Below are positions 1-10,566 of a stretch of DNA of 64,000 bases, in pieces. The DNA lies in contig NZ_RWKH01000016.1 of NCBI RefSeq assembly GCF_003984625.1, positions 62,001 through 126,000 of the forward strand, read 5' to 3'. Numbering within the stretch: the stretch's first letter is position 1; the number at the start of each line of letters is the position of its first letter. Source of the stretch: Variovorax sp. DXTD-1 (GTDB lineage Bacteria; Pseudomonadota; Gammaproteobacteria; Burkholderiales; Burkholderiaceae_C). The translations under genes were made by a program, and so were the position numbers. The notes beneath the pieces are model-generated. The model made no database searches. It was not told the DNA's origin and saw only the letters and a list, made by a program, of their open reading frames with translations.

Positions 1-1773
1 GTGCAGCTGCGAGAGGCCGAAGCGCTCGGCGTGCTCGATCACCATCAAAGAGGCGTTCGGCACGTCCACCCCCACCTCGATCACCGTGGTGCTGACCAGC
101 ACCTGGATTTCGTTGACCGTGAAAGCCGCCATCACCGCTTGCTTCTCGGCGGTGGGCATGCGCGAATGCAGCAGCCCGACGTTGACCGCCGGGCCCAATG
201 CATCGGCCAGCTCGTCGCGCGTCTCGGTGGCGTTGCGCAGGTCGACGGCTTCGCTCTCCTCGATGAGCGGACACACCCAATAAACCTGCCGCCCCTGTTC
301 GACCTGGGCCTGGATGCGATCGATCACCTCGTCGCGCCGGTGGTCGGCCACCAGCTTGGTGACGATGGGCGTTCGCCCCGGCGGCAGTTCGTCGAGCGTG
401 GACACATCGAGGTCGGCGTAATAGCTCATCGCCAAGGTGCGCGGGATGGGCGTGGCGCTCATCATCAGCAAGTGAGGTTCGAGGTGCCCGACTGCCTTGC
501 CGCGCAGCGCGAGCCGCTGAGCCACGCCGAAGCGATGCTGCTCGTCGATGATCGCGAGCGCCAGGTTCTTGAAGCGCACCTTTTCCGAAATGACGGCATG
601 CGTGCCGATCACCAGGGCCGCCTCGCCGCTTTCCACCGCGGCCGACATGGCGTCGCGCTCCTTCTTTTTCTGGCTGCCCGTGAGCCAGGCCACGCGCAAG
701 CCCCGCTCCGCCAGCAGCGGATCGAGCCAGCCCACCAGCTTGCCGAAGTGCTGGGCCGCAAGGATTTCGGTCGGCGCCATCAATGCGCACTGAAACCCCG
801 CGTCGATGGCCCGCGCTGCGGCAAGCGCCGCCACCACCGTCTTGCCCGAGCCCACGTCGCCCTGCAGCAAGCGGTGCATCGGAATCTCGCGGCCCAGGTC
901 GCGCGTGATTTCTTCTCCCACGCGCTGCTGAGCGCCGGTCAGCCCGAAAGGCAGCACCGCGAGCAATTGCGCATGCAGCGAACTCGGCTCCGGCTCGGTC
1001 GAAGAGGGCAGCGCCGGTGCGCGCTGCGCCGCCCGCTCCAGCCGCGCCTGCAGCTGCGAAAGCTGCTGCGCCAGCAGTTCCTCCGCCTTGATGCGCTGCC
1101 AGGCGGGATGGCTATGGTCTTCGAGCGTGGCCATGGCCACGTCGGGCGTGGGGTAGTGCAGAAAGGTCAGCGAACTGCGCAGATCCCAGGCGCCTCGCAG
1201 GCCGATCTGCACCGGAACCGTCTCGTCGAGCACCGCGCGCGCCAGGCCCGAACGCACCTCGCGCCGGAGCACCGGCTGCGGGAGTCCGGCCACGGTCGAA
1301 TACACGGGCGTGAGCGCCTCGGGCAGCGAAGTGCCCGCCGCCTTGACGGTCGGATGCATGATCTGCCGCCCGACAAAGCCGCCGCGCACCTCGCCCCGCA
1401 CGCGCACGCGCGCACCCACCGCAAGCTGCTTCTGCTGCGAAGGATAGAAATTGAAGAAGCGAAGCTGGCAGGTGTCGCTGCCGTCGTCAATGGTGGCAAT
1501 CAATTGCCGGCGGGGGCGAAACACCACCTCGCACTCGGTCACCACGCCTTCGACCTGCGCCATGTCGCCGTCGCGCGTGTCGGCCAGCCGCACGATGCGG
1601 GTCTCGTCCTCGTAGCGCATCGGCAGGTAGAGCGCAAAGTCGATGTCGCGCACCAGGCCGAGCTTGCGCAGCGCGCGCTGCACGGCGCTCAGGCCGGCGC
1701 CGGGCGCGGCTGGGGCGGCGGCGGGCGGGCTGGAGGCCTTTTCGGTCGGCACTGACTTCGCGGAAGCGGGCAT
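1..1773 (-). CDS. recG: ATP-dependent DNA helicase RecG (3' end cut by window)
   Basis: RecG is a superfamily 2 helicase that remodels stalled replication forks and Holliday junctions. The minus-strand frame is open from an ATG at 1773 to the window edge, giving 591 residues. The N-terminal wedge/OB region is followed by a Walker A motif GDVGSGKT at about residues 305-312 and a DEQH box with the RecG-typical DEQHRFGV at about 410-417. Motif SATPIPRT follows. The last visible residues are HAERFGLSQLH, just before the usual C-terminal R-G-R-G segment, so roughly the last 100 residues lie outside. It is divergent from queA across 83 bp, which must hold both promoters. A long plus-strand reading frame over the same bases is a codon-bias shadow. 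Confidence 0.97.
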   Translation of the reverse strand, partial: MPASAKSVPTEKASSPPAAAPAAPGAGLSAVQRALRKLGLVRDIDFALYLPMRYEDETRIVRLADTRDGDMAQVEGVVTECEVVFRPRRQLIATIDDGSDTCQLRFFNFYPSQQKQLAVGARVRVRGEVRGGFVGRQIMHPTVKAAGTSLPEALTPVYSTVAGLPQPVLRREVRSGLARAVLDETVPVQIGLRGAWDLRSSLTFLHYPTPDVAMATLEDHSHPAWQRIKAEELLAQQLSQLQARLERAAQRAPALPSSTEPEPSSLHAQLLAVLPFGLTGAQQRVGEEITRDLGREIPMHRLLQGDVGSGKTVVAALAAARAIDAGFQCALMAPTEILAAQHFGKLVGWLDPLLAERGLRVAWLTGSQKKKERDAMSAAVESGEAALVIGTHAVISEKVRFKNLALAIIDEQHRFGVAQRLALRGKAVGHLEPHLLMMSATPIPRTLAMSYYADLDVSTLDELPPGRTPIVTKLVADHRRDEVIDRIQAQVEQGRQVYWVCPLIEESEAVDLRNATETRDELADALGPAVNVGLLHSRMPTAEKQAVMAAFTVNEIQVLVSTTVIEVGVDVPNASLMVIEHAERFGLSQLH

Positions 1774-1856
1774 GGGACAATTCTGCCCGGCTCCGGCCAC
1801 GCTTTTACTCATCTTCCACGCCTTCTTGGCACGGGCCCGTCCGGCCCTCAAGCACC

Positions 1857-2918
1857 ATGCGCGCCTTCACGCTTTCCGATTTCGATTTCGACCTGCCCAC
1901 CGAGCTGGTGGCGCAGCACCCGGCCGCCGAACGCACTTCGTCCCGCCTGCTCGACGGCACCGGCAGCGAGCCGGCCGATCGCATCTTCAAGAGCCTGCCT
2001 TCGCTGCTGCGTGCGGGCGACCTGCTGGTCTTCAACGACACCCGCGTGGTCAAGGCACGCCTCTTCGGCGAGAAGCCGACCGGGGGCAAGCTCGAACTGC
2101 TCGTGGAGCGCGTGCTGCAGGGCCACGAGGTGGTTGCGCACATGAAGGTCAGCAAGAAGCCGCCCGTGGGCACCACGCTGCAGATGGTGGGCGGCTTTCG
2201 TGCGACGCTTCTGGGGCGCTGGCCGGAAGAAGACGGCGCGCTGTTCCGGTTCGGCTTCGAAAGCGACGCGGGCGAAGACCCCTATGCGCTGATGGCCCGC
2301 TGCGGCCACGTGCCGCTGCCGCCCTACATCACCCACACCGATTCGGCCGACGACGAGAGCCGCTACCAGACCGTGTTCGCGCGCGTGCCCGGCGCCGTGG
2401 CGGCACCGACGGCGGCGCTGCACTTCGACGAAGCGCTGCTCGACGAGCTCGAAGCCCGCGGCGTGCAGCGCGCCAACGTCACGCTGCACGTGGGCGCCGG
2501 CACTTTCCAGCCTGTCAAGACCGAGAACATTGCCGAGCACACGATGCACGCCGAGCGCTACGAGGTGCCCGAAGCCACGCAGCGCGCAATTGCCGAGTGC
2601 AAGGCACGCGGCGGCCGCGTGGTCGCGGTCGGCACCACCACCGTGCGCACGCTCGAGTCGTGGGCCAAGAGCGGCGAGTCGAGCGGCGACACGCGCATCT
2701 TCATCACGCCGGGTTTTGCCTTCGAGCATGTCGACCTGCTGGTCACCAACTTCCATTTGCCGAAGAGCACGCTGATGATGCTGGTCTCGGCCTTTGCGGG
2801 CTACGAGCGCGTGATGGCGCTGTATGCCCACGCCATTGCCCATCGATACCGCTTCTTCAGCTATGGCGACTCCATGCTGCTTAGGCGCAAGAATCCCCAG
2901 TTTAAGCAGTCAGAATAG
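1857..2918 (+). CDS. queA: S-adenosylmethionine:tRNA ribosyltransferase-isomerase QueA
   Basis: QueA transfers and isomerises the ribosyl moiety of SAM onto 7-aminomethyl-7-deazaguanine in the tRNA wobble position, giving epoxyqueuosine. The protein is 353 aa, normal for the family. Family segments visible are the early FNDTRVVKARL, HVGAGTFQPVK, and the C-terminal VTNFHLPKSTLMML. Start is the first ATG of the frame, with the family N-terminus (MRAFTLSDFDFDLP). It should be co-transcribed with tgt, its pathway partner. Here, however, tgt lies over 2 kb further on because two unrelated, lower-GC genes sit between them. Confidence 0.97.
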   Translation: MRAFTLSDFDFDLPTELVAQHPAAERTSSRLLDGTGSEPADRIFKSLPSLLRAGDLLVFNDTRVVKARLFGEKPTGGKLELLVERVLQGHEVVAHMKVSKKPPVGTTLQMVGGFRATLLGRWPEEDGALFRFGFESDAGEDPYALMARCGHVPLPPYITHTDSADDESRYQTVFARVPGAVAAPTAALHFDEALLDELEARGVQRANVTLHVGAGTFQPVKTENIAEHTMHAERYEVPEATQRAIAECKARGGRVVAVGTTTVRTLESWAKSGESSGDTRIFITPGFAFEHVDLLVTNFHLPKSTLMMLVSAFAGYERVMALYAHAIAHRYRFFSYGDSMLLRRKNPQFKQSE

Positions 2919-2983
2919 ATCGCAAATCATTTGATGCAACTTCGCATGCGCCCAAAATTGGCTGAACAGCCTAGGAGAACGAG

Positions 2984-4414
2984 ATGCTCACCCGCTTAAG
3001 AGTCGCAGGATTCAAGAATCTGCGTGACGTCGATGTTCAATTCGGCTTGTTCACCTGCATCGCTGGCGCCAATGGCGTCGGAAAATCTAACTTGTTTGAC
3101 GCCATCACTTTCCTCAGTGATCTAGCGTCGATGCCAATCATCAAAGCCTGCAGCAACGTGCGCGGAACGCATGGTCGTGCATCGGATTTTGCAGCCCTGT
3201 TCTTTCGAGATAAAAGCTCGAAAGACTTACGCATGGAATTTCTCGCGGAGCTGATCATTCCTAATGAAGTAGTTGATGACTTTGATCGCAAAGCGCGACC
3301 AACTGCAACCTTAGTTGAATATTCACTAGTCTTGCGATTGAATCTCGACGCAACGTCAGGGCCCTCGAAAGATCCGGTTTACATTGAGAAGGAAGAGCTC
3401 CGCGCCAAACCATCCAGTGAGGCGCAGAAGTTTCTGCAGTTTGATGGGGGTAGCGAGCTTGCAAAAAACAAGAAGATTATCTTCGGCCCTGGGCCTCGCA
3501 CCTCTCCGTTTATCGAAACGGACGATAAAGGCTCAGATGTCGCAATTCTTCTGCGCGGAGACGGCGGTGGGCGAGGCAATCCACAACGCATCTCCGCCCA
3601 TAAAAGTCCGCAAACAGTGCTCTCCGGGGTTAACTTATCCTCTCATCCCACAGCTTTGGCCGTGCGACGGGAGATGCAATCTTGGCGAATGCTGCAGTTG
3701 GAGCCCACTGCGCTACGTGCTCCTGATGACATTTTTGGAGAATCCTCGTTGTCTCCAACTGGCGAGCACTTACCCAATACTCTGTTTCGGCTTGGTCGCT
3801 ACGGTGACATTGCAAACAGACTTGCAGATCTGATCCCCGGGGTCGAGGCACTTGACGTTGATACAGATCAGACCAGACAACAGCGCACGCTATCTGTGAC
3901 GATGAGCGACAAGCGCCCCTACTCGGCGAGTTCTCTTTCCGACGGAACATTGCGCTTCCTTGCACTAGCTGTGTTGTCGAGTGACCCAGATGCAAGCGGA
4001 CTCGTTTGCTTGGAAGAGCCTGAAAATGGAATTCATCCACAGCGGATTCCCGAAATGCTGCGCCTTGTGCGCGAGTTGTCAGATGCTGACCTGTCATCGC
4101 AAGAGCTAGCAGATCAGCTAAAGCTCCGACAAGTCATCATCAACACGCACTCTCCATTGGTTGTGGCGGAGTTGCTTGACGACGAACTTTTATTTGCCGA
4201 AACGATCCGCTTAAGAGGTCAATCTTTTGCGAACTTCAAACCTATAAATGGCACGTGGCGAACAAAATCCGCTATTACGCCCCCGTCGAGCATCATCACT
4301 CGCGGAGAGCTGCATGCTTATTTGTCGGGCAATCGGCTTCCAACGAAATCCAAAGGGTCTAGGCTGGTTAGAGACCACCTTCCTGAAACGGCTGACTTGC
4401 TCCAAGGCTCTTGA
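2984..4414 (+). CDS. ABC/SMC-type AAA ATPase (AAA_21/OLD-like), putative defence ATPase
   Basis: This 476-aa protein has the complete nucleotide-binding set of RecF/OLD/SMC-like ATPases. Walker A GANGVGKS is at residues 28-35, a signature-like SLSDGT at about 317-322, Walker B LEEPENG at about 343-349, and an H-loop INTHSP at about 386-391. There is no fused nuclease domain, so it probably needs a partner; the next gene supplies a TOPRIM-like one. An AGGAG at 2973-2977 lies 6 nt before the ATG. Base composition is visibly lower in GC than in queA and tgt, with codons such as AAA, TTA and ATT that the neighbours avoid. Known relatives of this architecture are RloA and the AriA ATPase of PARIS. 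Function as an anti-phage sensor is inference. Confidence 0.85.
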   Translation: MLTRLRVAGFKNLRDVDVQFGLFTCIAGANGVGKSNLFDAITFLSDLASMPIIKACSNVRGTHGRASDFAALFFRDKSSKDLRMEFLAELIIPNEVVDDFDRKARPTATLVEYSLVLRLNLDATSGPSKDPVYIEKEELRAKPSSEAQKFLQFDGGSELAKNKKIIFGPGPRTSPFIETDDKGSDVAILLRGDGGGRGNPQRISAHKSPQTVLSGVNLSSHPTALAVRREMQSWRMLQLEPTALRAPDDIFGESSLSPTGEHLPNTLFRLGRYGDIANRLADLIPGVEALDVDTDQTRQQRTLSVTMSDKRPYSASSLSDGTLRFLALAVLSSDPDASGLVCLEEPENGIHPQRIPEMLRLVRELSDADLSSQELADQLKLRQVIINTHSPLVVAELLDDELLFAETIRLRGQSFANFKPINGTWRTKSAITPPSSIITRGELHAYLSGNRLPTKSKGSRLVRDHLPETADLLQGS

Positions 4415-4431
4415 AGAGCGAAGCGCCCTCA

Positions 4432-6214
<1,783 letters not shown>

Positions 6215-6248
6215 CCGCCGCACCGGGCCCCGGTCGAACCGGCTCGCT

Positions 6249-6632
6249 CTACTTTGCAGCGGCGGGCGCCTTGACGGCAAGCGGCGTGGCGTACGGCTCG
6301 ATGCGCAGCAGATCGTTCTTGAAGACGGCCACCTGGCGCAGCGGCGCCTGCACCAGCGCACCTGCGGCATCTTTCTGCGATGCGTATTGCCAAAGCGTGA
6401 GCTGCCCCTTGGCCGCCAGCAGTTCGGCCAGGCCCTGCACGCCGGGGCCGGCCCCGGTGCCGAGTTGCGCCGCCTCCACCCCGACGATGATTTCGTCTTT
6501 GGGCGAAACCAGCTTGAAGAGCTGGATCGGCGCCGGCGCTTGCGCGCGGGCGGGCCGCACGGCGGCTGCCAAGGGTAGAAGCGCCAGAGCGGAAAGGCCG
6601 CTCAGCGCGCGGCGACGGTAGGAAATGTTCAT
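6249..6632 (-). CDS. small exported protein of unknown function
   Basis: A 127-aa protein with an N-terminal export signal: MNISYRRR, then a hydrophobic stretch (LSALALLPLAAA) ending near ARAQA. The consecutive arginines ahead of a moderately hydrophobic core could mark the Tat pathway, but the match is loose. The mature part is about 95 residues, alanine-rich, with no motif I recognise. The ATG at 6632 is chosen over a TTG nine bases upstream. It converges with tgt (34 bp apart) and is divergent from the SDR gene. Function unknown. Confidence 0.7.
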   Translation of the reverse strand: MNISYRRRALSGLSALALLPLAAAVRPARAQAPAPIQLFKLVSPKDEIIVGVEAAQLGTGAGPGVQGLAELLAAKGQLTLWQYASQKDAAGALVQAPLRQVAVFKNDLLRIEPYATPLAVKAPAAAK

Positions 6633-6758
6633 GGGCGACAAGCCTACCCACGCAGGCGCCCGCTGCCCACATGCCGGAAGCCATACGCCACGTACACCGG
6701 AGGTACGCAGGACTAAACCGGGTTCGCCTGCAGACGTACATCCGCTACGCTCAACGCC

Positions 6759-7547
6759 ATGACCACCGCTTCTTCATCACCACCTACCGCATACACCGCC
6801 CGCTATCCCTCGCTGGCCGGCCGCACCGTGTTCATCTCCGGCGGCGCCACCGGCATCGGCGAAGCGCTGGTGCGGGCCTTCCACCACCAAGGCGCGAGGG
6901 TCGGCTTCTGCGACCTCGATGCCGCAGCGGGCCGTGCGCTCGCGGCCCAGCTCCAGGGCGGCAACCCGGTGCTGTTCTGCGAATGCGACGTGACCGACAC
7001 CGCGGCCCTCAGCGCCGCCATTGCCGCGGTGCGCGCGCAGTTCGGCCCCATCGGCGTTTTGCTGAACAACGCGGCCAACGACCGCCGCCATGAAATGGCC
7101 GACGTGACCAGCGAAGATTTCGACCGGCTCGTGGCCGTCAACTTCAAGCACCAGTTCTTCGCCGCGCAGGCGGTCGCGGACGACATGCGCGCGCTGGGCG
7201 GCGGCTCGATCATCAACTTCGGCTCGATCAGCTGGATGATCAAGGGCCGGGGCTACCCCGTGTACCAGGCCTGCAAGGCAGCCGCGCGCGGGCTCACGCG
7301 GTCGCTGGCGCGAGACCTGGGCAAGGAGAACATCCGCGTCAATTCGATCGTGCCGGGCTGGGTCATGACCGAGCGGCAGATCAAGCTGTGGGTCAAGCCT
7401 GAGTCCGGGGCCGAGATCGATGCCGCGCAGTGCCTGCCGGGCCGCGTGATGGCCGAGGACATTGCCGCCATGGCCCTGTTCCTGGCGGCCGACGACTCGC
7501 GGATGTGCACCGCGCAGGATTTCGTGGTGGACGCCGGGTGGACCTAA
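6759..7547 (+). CDS. SDR-family NAD(P)-dependent oxidoreductase
   Basis: A classical short-chain dehydrogenase of 262 aa. The cofactor-binding glycine motif reads GGATGIG (about 28-34), the NNAA structural motif follows, a serine lies near residue 156 (INFGSIS) and the catalytic pair is Y169-x3-K173 in VYQACK. The acidic CDLD at the end of the second strand suggests NAD over NADP. It ends with the typical C-terminal DFVVDAGWT. Similar enzymes act on sugars such as arabinose, xylose or galactose or on 3-oxoacyl substrates; the sequence does not decide. It is monocistronic, followed by a strong terminator at 7572-7597. Confidence 0.9.
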   Translation: MTTASSSPPTAYTARYPSLAGRTVFISGGATGIGEALVRAFHHQGARVGFCDLDAAAGRALAAQLQGGNPVLFCECDVTDTAALSAAIAAVRAQFGPIGVLLNNAANDRRHEMADVTSEDFDRLVAVNFKHQFFAAQAVADDMRALGGGSIINFGSISWMIKGRGYPVYQACKAAARGLTRSLARDLGKENIRVNSIVPGWVMTERQIKLWVKPESGAEIDAAQCLPGRVMAEDIAAMALFLAADDSRMCTAQDFVVDAGWT

Positions 7548-7571
7548 GCCCTGTTGCTGATTCTTCAAAGC

Positions 7572-7597
7572 AAAAAGCCCGGCATGCCGGGCTTTTT
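7572..7597. terminator. bidirectional intrinsic terminator
   Basis: Perfect stem AAAAAGCCCGG / CCGGGCTTTTT around a short CATG-type centre. It carries an A-tract on one side and a T-tract on the other, so it can end transcription of the SDR gene (plus) and of the DUF3597 gene (minus), whose stop codons are 24 and 19 bp away. Confidence 0.9.
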
Positions 7598-7616
7598 GCT
7601 GGGTTGACGACGATGC

Positions 7617-7997
7617 TCAGTCGCGCAGTTCGGCCGGCACCTTGCCGCCGTTGGCAGCCAGCTTGGTCATGACCTGGCGGTGCAGCCAGATGTTCATCTT
7701 CGCGCTGTCGCTGGTGTCCGGGCCATAGCTGAGTTCGGCCGCGAGCTGCTTGCGCGCGTCGAGGCTGCTGTCCAGGCCCAGCAGCTTCATCAGGTCGACG
7801 ATGGAAGTGCGCCAGTTCAGGCTGCTTGCGCCGGGCATGCCGTCGAGCAGTGCCTCGACGTCGACCACGGTGATGGCCGGCGGCGGTGCCGCGGCGGCGG
7901 GTGCGCCTGCGGGCGTCGGTGCTGCCGGAGCAGCAGGGGCGGTGGCGGCGTTCGCGGAGGGGAAGATCTTGGAAAGAATGCTGCCGAAAATGCTCAT
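7617..7997 (-). CDS. DUF3597 domain protein
   Basis: A 126-aa protein starting MSIFGSILSKIF. A proline/alanine-rich linker follows (about 15-40), then a conserved domain with LDGMPGASSLNWRTSIVDLMKLLGLDSSL and SYGPDTSD...MNIWLH. This is the DUF3597 pattern, whose E. coli-type members are small cytoplasmic proteins of unknown role that resemble peptidoglycan-associated LysM companions. The LNWR..IVDLMKLLGLD core is intact. It is the last gene before the shared terminator and lies 90 bp after the zinc-ribbon gene, so it may have its own promoter. Confidence 0.85.
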   Translation of the reverse strand: MSIFGSILSKIFPSANAATAPAAPAAPTPAGAPAAAAPPPAITVVDVEALLDGMPGASSLNWRTSIVDLMKLLGLDSSLDARKQLAAELSYGPDTSDSAKMNIWLHRQVMTKLAANGGKVPAELRD

Positions 7998-8087
7998 GCG
8001 TGTGCTCCGTCAATGTTGAGGACTGAAAACCTGCGGCCACAGTTGTGTCGCCGCCGGACGTTGTAGCACGGCCCTGCGGCGCGCCCG

Positions 8088-9197
8088 CTACACGGCAGGC
8101 CGAACCGCCGCGCCGGATGTGAACGAATCCGCAGAGTCCGCGGCCGATGCGAACGGCACCCGCGGCGCGGCGGAAGTACCGCAGGCATGGCAGAACTTCG
8201 AGAACGCGCTCTTGCGGGTTTCGCACTGGCCGCAATGGTCGAACAGGCCGATGCCGCAATGCGGGCAGAAGTCGATCTCGTTGTTCTTCAGGTCCACCGG
8301 CCGTTCGCAGCCGGGGCACACGTTCTTGCCGAGCCGCGTGAGCGCGGTGTCGTAGCTGAGCTCTTCTCGCCGCACCTGGTCGGGCTGCTGCTCGGCCAGC
8401 TTCTGGCGGGCAAGGTAGCGGTTCAGCGCGACGATGGCGTAGCGCCCCACGAGCACCGTGACCAGGATGCCCACCACGTAGCGCACGTAGCCGCCGTAGC
8501 TCGGCATGTAGGGCACCAGCTCGACGAAGAAAGCGAACAGCGCAAAGAAGATGAAGCCCCAGACAAAGGGCCAATAAGTGCCCTTGCGCTTCTTCACGAA
8601 CAGCCAGCCCGCCACCGCCAGCAGCGGCAGCGTGAGCGCAAGCCGGTAGCCGAACACACGCAATTCGACGCGCCGGTACTCGGCGTCCAGCTTGTCCTGG
8701 GCGTCGCGCTCCAGCACCGCGAGCGATTCGCGGGCACGCTGCTCGCCCTGCCGCGCATCGACCACGATCTGGTGCTGCGCATCCACCTTGCGCTGCACGG
8801 CGTCTTCCTTGTTCTTGAGCGCGTCGAGCGCCTTGGTGCGCGCGATGAGCTCGGTGTCCTGGTCGGGCTGCGCGGTGGCGCGCCGCGTGGCAATCCAGTT
8901 GCCGAAGGTCTCGCGGGCATTGGCGCTGGCTTGCTGCGCGGCACTGAGCTGCAGGCTGATCTGCTCGAGCTCCCGCGACGCGGCCAGTTCGGTCTTTTCC
9001 GCCGCCTTGATCGTCTCGCGCAGCGGCGCGGCCGCGGCGCGGTCGATGAAGTCGTCCAGTTCGAGCGCCCGCTCGACCCGCGGCAGGTCGCCCACGACGG
9101 TGCCGCCGAGCCCGATCAGGAAACTCGCGAACACCAGGGCCACCAGCCACAGGCCGCGGCGAAACCACTTCTCGGACAGACGCAATGACTTGCTCAT
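8088..9197 (-). CDS. membrane protein with coiled coil and C-terminal zinc ribbon
   Basis: A 369-aa protein. An N-terminal transmembrane segment (WLVALVFASFLIGLGG, about 15-32) is followed by a long coiled coil rich in E, Q, R and A (about 55-160). Two or three further membrane segments come next. The cytosolic tail holds several CxxC pairs (CPGCERP, CPHCGIG, CGQCETR, CHACG), a tandem zinc ribbon. Start is set at the ATG at 9197 because a purine-rich AGAGG lies just upstream; an in-frame start 48 bp earlier lacks that support. It follows the DUF2145 gene by 48 bp and probably shares its operon. I know of no characterised homologue. The shape suggests an inner-membrane scaffold or sensor. Confidence 0.8.
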   Translation of the reverse strand: MSKSLRLSEKWFRRGLWLVALVFASFLIGLGGTVVGDLPRVERALELDDFIDRAAAAPLRETIKAAEKTELAASRELEQISLQLSAAQQASANARETFGNWIATRRATAQPDQDTELIARTKALDALKNKEDAVQRKVDAQHQIVVDARQGEQRARESLAVLERDAQDKLDAEYRRVELRVFGYRLALTLPLLAVAGWLFVKKRKGTYWPFVWGFIFFALFAFFVELVPYMPSYGGYVRYVVGILVTVLVGRYAIVALNRYLARQKLAEQQPDQVRREELSYDTALTRLGKNVCPGCERPVDLKNNEIDFCPHCGIGLFDHCGQCETRKSAFSKFCHACGTSAAPRVPFASAADSADSFTSGAAVRPAV

Positions 9198-9245
9198 TTC
9201 TTTTTTCCTCTTTTTTCTTCTGAAGCGCGCACGCTCCCGTTGCAA

Positions 9246-10049
9246 CTACAGCTTGAAAGCCACCGGCGCCGCACCCAGCCCCGCGCGCGGCAGCCATGCG
9301 AACACCGAATCGACCGTGACCGTTTCGATGCGGTCCGAGAACCGCTTGTCGTTCGGGTGATCGTCGAAGGCCACATTGGCCGACCCCACGCGGCCGCCCA
9401 GGCGAGTGAGCGGGCCGAGCCGCAGTGTCGTCGGTTCGTAGCCCTTGAACTGCATCCACGCCTGCGCCTGCCCGCGGCTGCCGATGGTGGCGGGCTCCAT
9501 GGCCGCGGCCAGCGCCTCGACGGCCCACTGGTTCGACTGCTGGTACTTCTGCCCCCACACGTAGCTCACGATGCTGTAGGGCGCCGCGTTCAGCCGCACG
9601 ATGCGGGGCGGCGGCTCTTGCAGCGCGGCCAGCAGCTGCGCCTGCACCTGCGGCGTGGGCACCACCCAGGCCGCCTCATAGCGCCAGAGGTCGTCCAGAA
9701 AGAACTCGCCGAGCCCCTGCCGGTACACCGCGGCCACGGCCGTGCCGCACTGGTTGAGCTTGTGCACCACGCGCCACGGGCCTTGCTCGGTCTTGTAGGC
9801 GATGCCCAGGTGCGAATAGCGCAGGCCGTACTTGCTCAGGTCTTGCCCGGCCCGCGCCAGCAGCACGACGCGGGCGCCGCTCGCATCCAGTTGCTGCGAC
9901 GTGCGCTCGGCCAGCTGCATACCCTTGACGATCAACTCTGCCGTCGGCTTGGCCTGCTCGCAGGAGCGGCCGGCCTGCGCTTGCAGCGGCAGCGCCGCTG
10001 CAAGCGCCAGGAGCGCCGGAAAGAGCGCCTGGACGAAGGCGCGCTTCAT
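9246..10049 (-). CDS. DUF2145 family exported protein
   Basis: A 267-aa protein with a Sec signal peptide (LFPALLALAAALPLQAQA, cleavage near residue 26). The DUF2145 hallmarks follow: ARAGQDLSKYGLRYSHLGIAY, VVHKLNQCG, and the LGEFFLDDL segment. The YSHLGI...H...NQCG pattern looks like a papain-like (NlpC/YiiX-type) cysteine-histidine fold, so a peptidoglycan or lipid amidase/peptidase role is plausible; this is inference. It overlaps the upstream small exported-protein gene by 4 bp (ATGA), so the two are translationally coupled. Confidence 0.82.
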   Translation of the reverse strand: MKRAFVQALFPALLALAAALPLQAQAGRSCEQAKPTAELIVKGMQLAERTSQQLDASGARVVLLARAGQDLSKYGLRYSHLGIAYKTEQGPWRVVHKLNQCGTAVAAVYRQGLGEFFLDDLWRYEAAWVVPTPQVQAQLLAALQEPPPRIVRLNAAPYSIVSYVWGQKYQQSNQWAVEALAAAMEPATIGSRGQAQAWMQFKGYEPTTLRLGPLTRLGGRVGSANVAFDDHPNDKRFSDRIETVTVDSVFAWLPRAGLGAAPVAFKL

Positions 10050-10513
10050 GACAGCCTCTCGCTGTACAACAGGGCGCGGCCGATGGCATTGGGCACAAAG
10101 GCCAGCACCTCGCCCGCGGCCGACAGCACGATGCCGCTGCCGATCACGCTGACCAGCACACCCGTGCCGACGGAGGCGGACACGCCATTGGCGGCGCGGC
10201 CCATGACCTTGACGCTGGCGCGTGCGCCGTCCGAAGCGCGCTCCAGCACGTAGACGGTGCCGTCGGCCGAAGCCTCGACCGCCACCACGGTGAGCACCGA
10301 ACCGCCCACCGAAAGCGCGGCCGGCACCGCGACCACCGCCGTGGCGGAAGCTCCCACGGCGGATGCGGCTCCCACCACCGAGGCCACCGGCAGCAGCGAG
10401 AGGGCGGCCGAAGCCTCGGAAGCGTGGTTCTGGGCCCGGGCATGAAGGGGAAGCGCGGCACCTGCGAACGCGGTGCAGGCAGCGACGATGAGAGCAGCAA
10501 TCGACTTTTTCAT
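10046..10513 (-). CDS. small exported or membrane protein, Ala/Val/Gly/Ser-rich
   Basis: A 155-aa protein with a signal peptide (MKKSIAALIVAACTAFAGAALPLHARA). After it comes a long low-complexity region rich in A, V, G and S, including repeats of ASAVGASATAV type that could form membrane-associated hairpins. Cysteine is absent from the mature part. The ATG at 10513 is preferred because it gives the signal peptide; longer in-frame readings extend into the next gene. Its stop overlaps the DUF2145 start by 4 bp. I do not recognise the family. Confidence 0.65.
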   Translation of the reverse strand: MKKSIAALIVAACTAFAGAALPLHARAQNHASEASAALSLLPVASVVGAASAVGASATAVVAVPAALSVGGSVLTVVAVEASADGTVYVLERASDGARASVKVMGRAANGVSASVGTGVLVSVIGSGIVLSAAGEVLAFVPNAIGRALLYSERLS

Positions 10514-10566
10514 GACGATCTTTCGTTGGTTGAAGTGCGGGTCAAGGCAAAGTGACGGAGCCGCGC

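Noticed and set aside
1..1755. Long plus-strand reading frame of 584 codons over recG
   Set aside because: The minus-strand frame codes a RecG with all helicase motifs; the plus-strand frame is His/Arg-rich shadow of high-GC codons with no domain.
4411..4431. TTG start overlapping the ATPase stop for the TOPRIM-like gene
   Set aside because: It adds seven non-conserved residues; the ATG at 4432 directly opens the first beta strand. Translational coupling through TTG remains possible.
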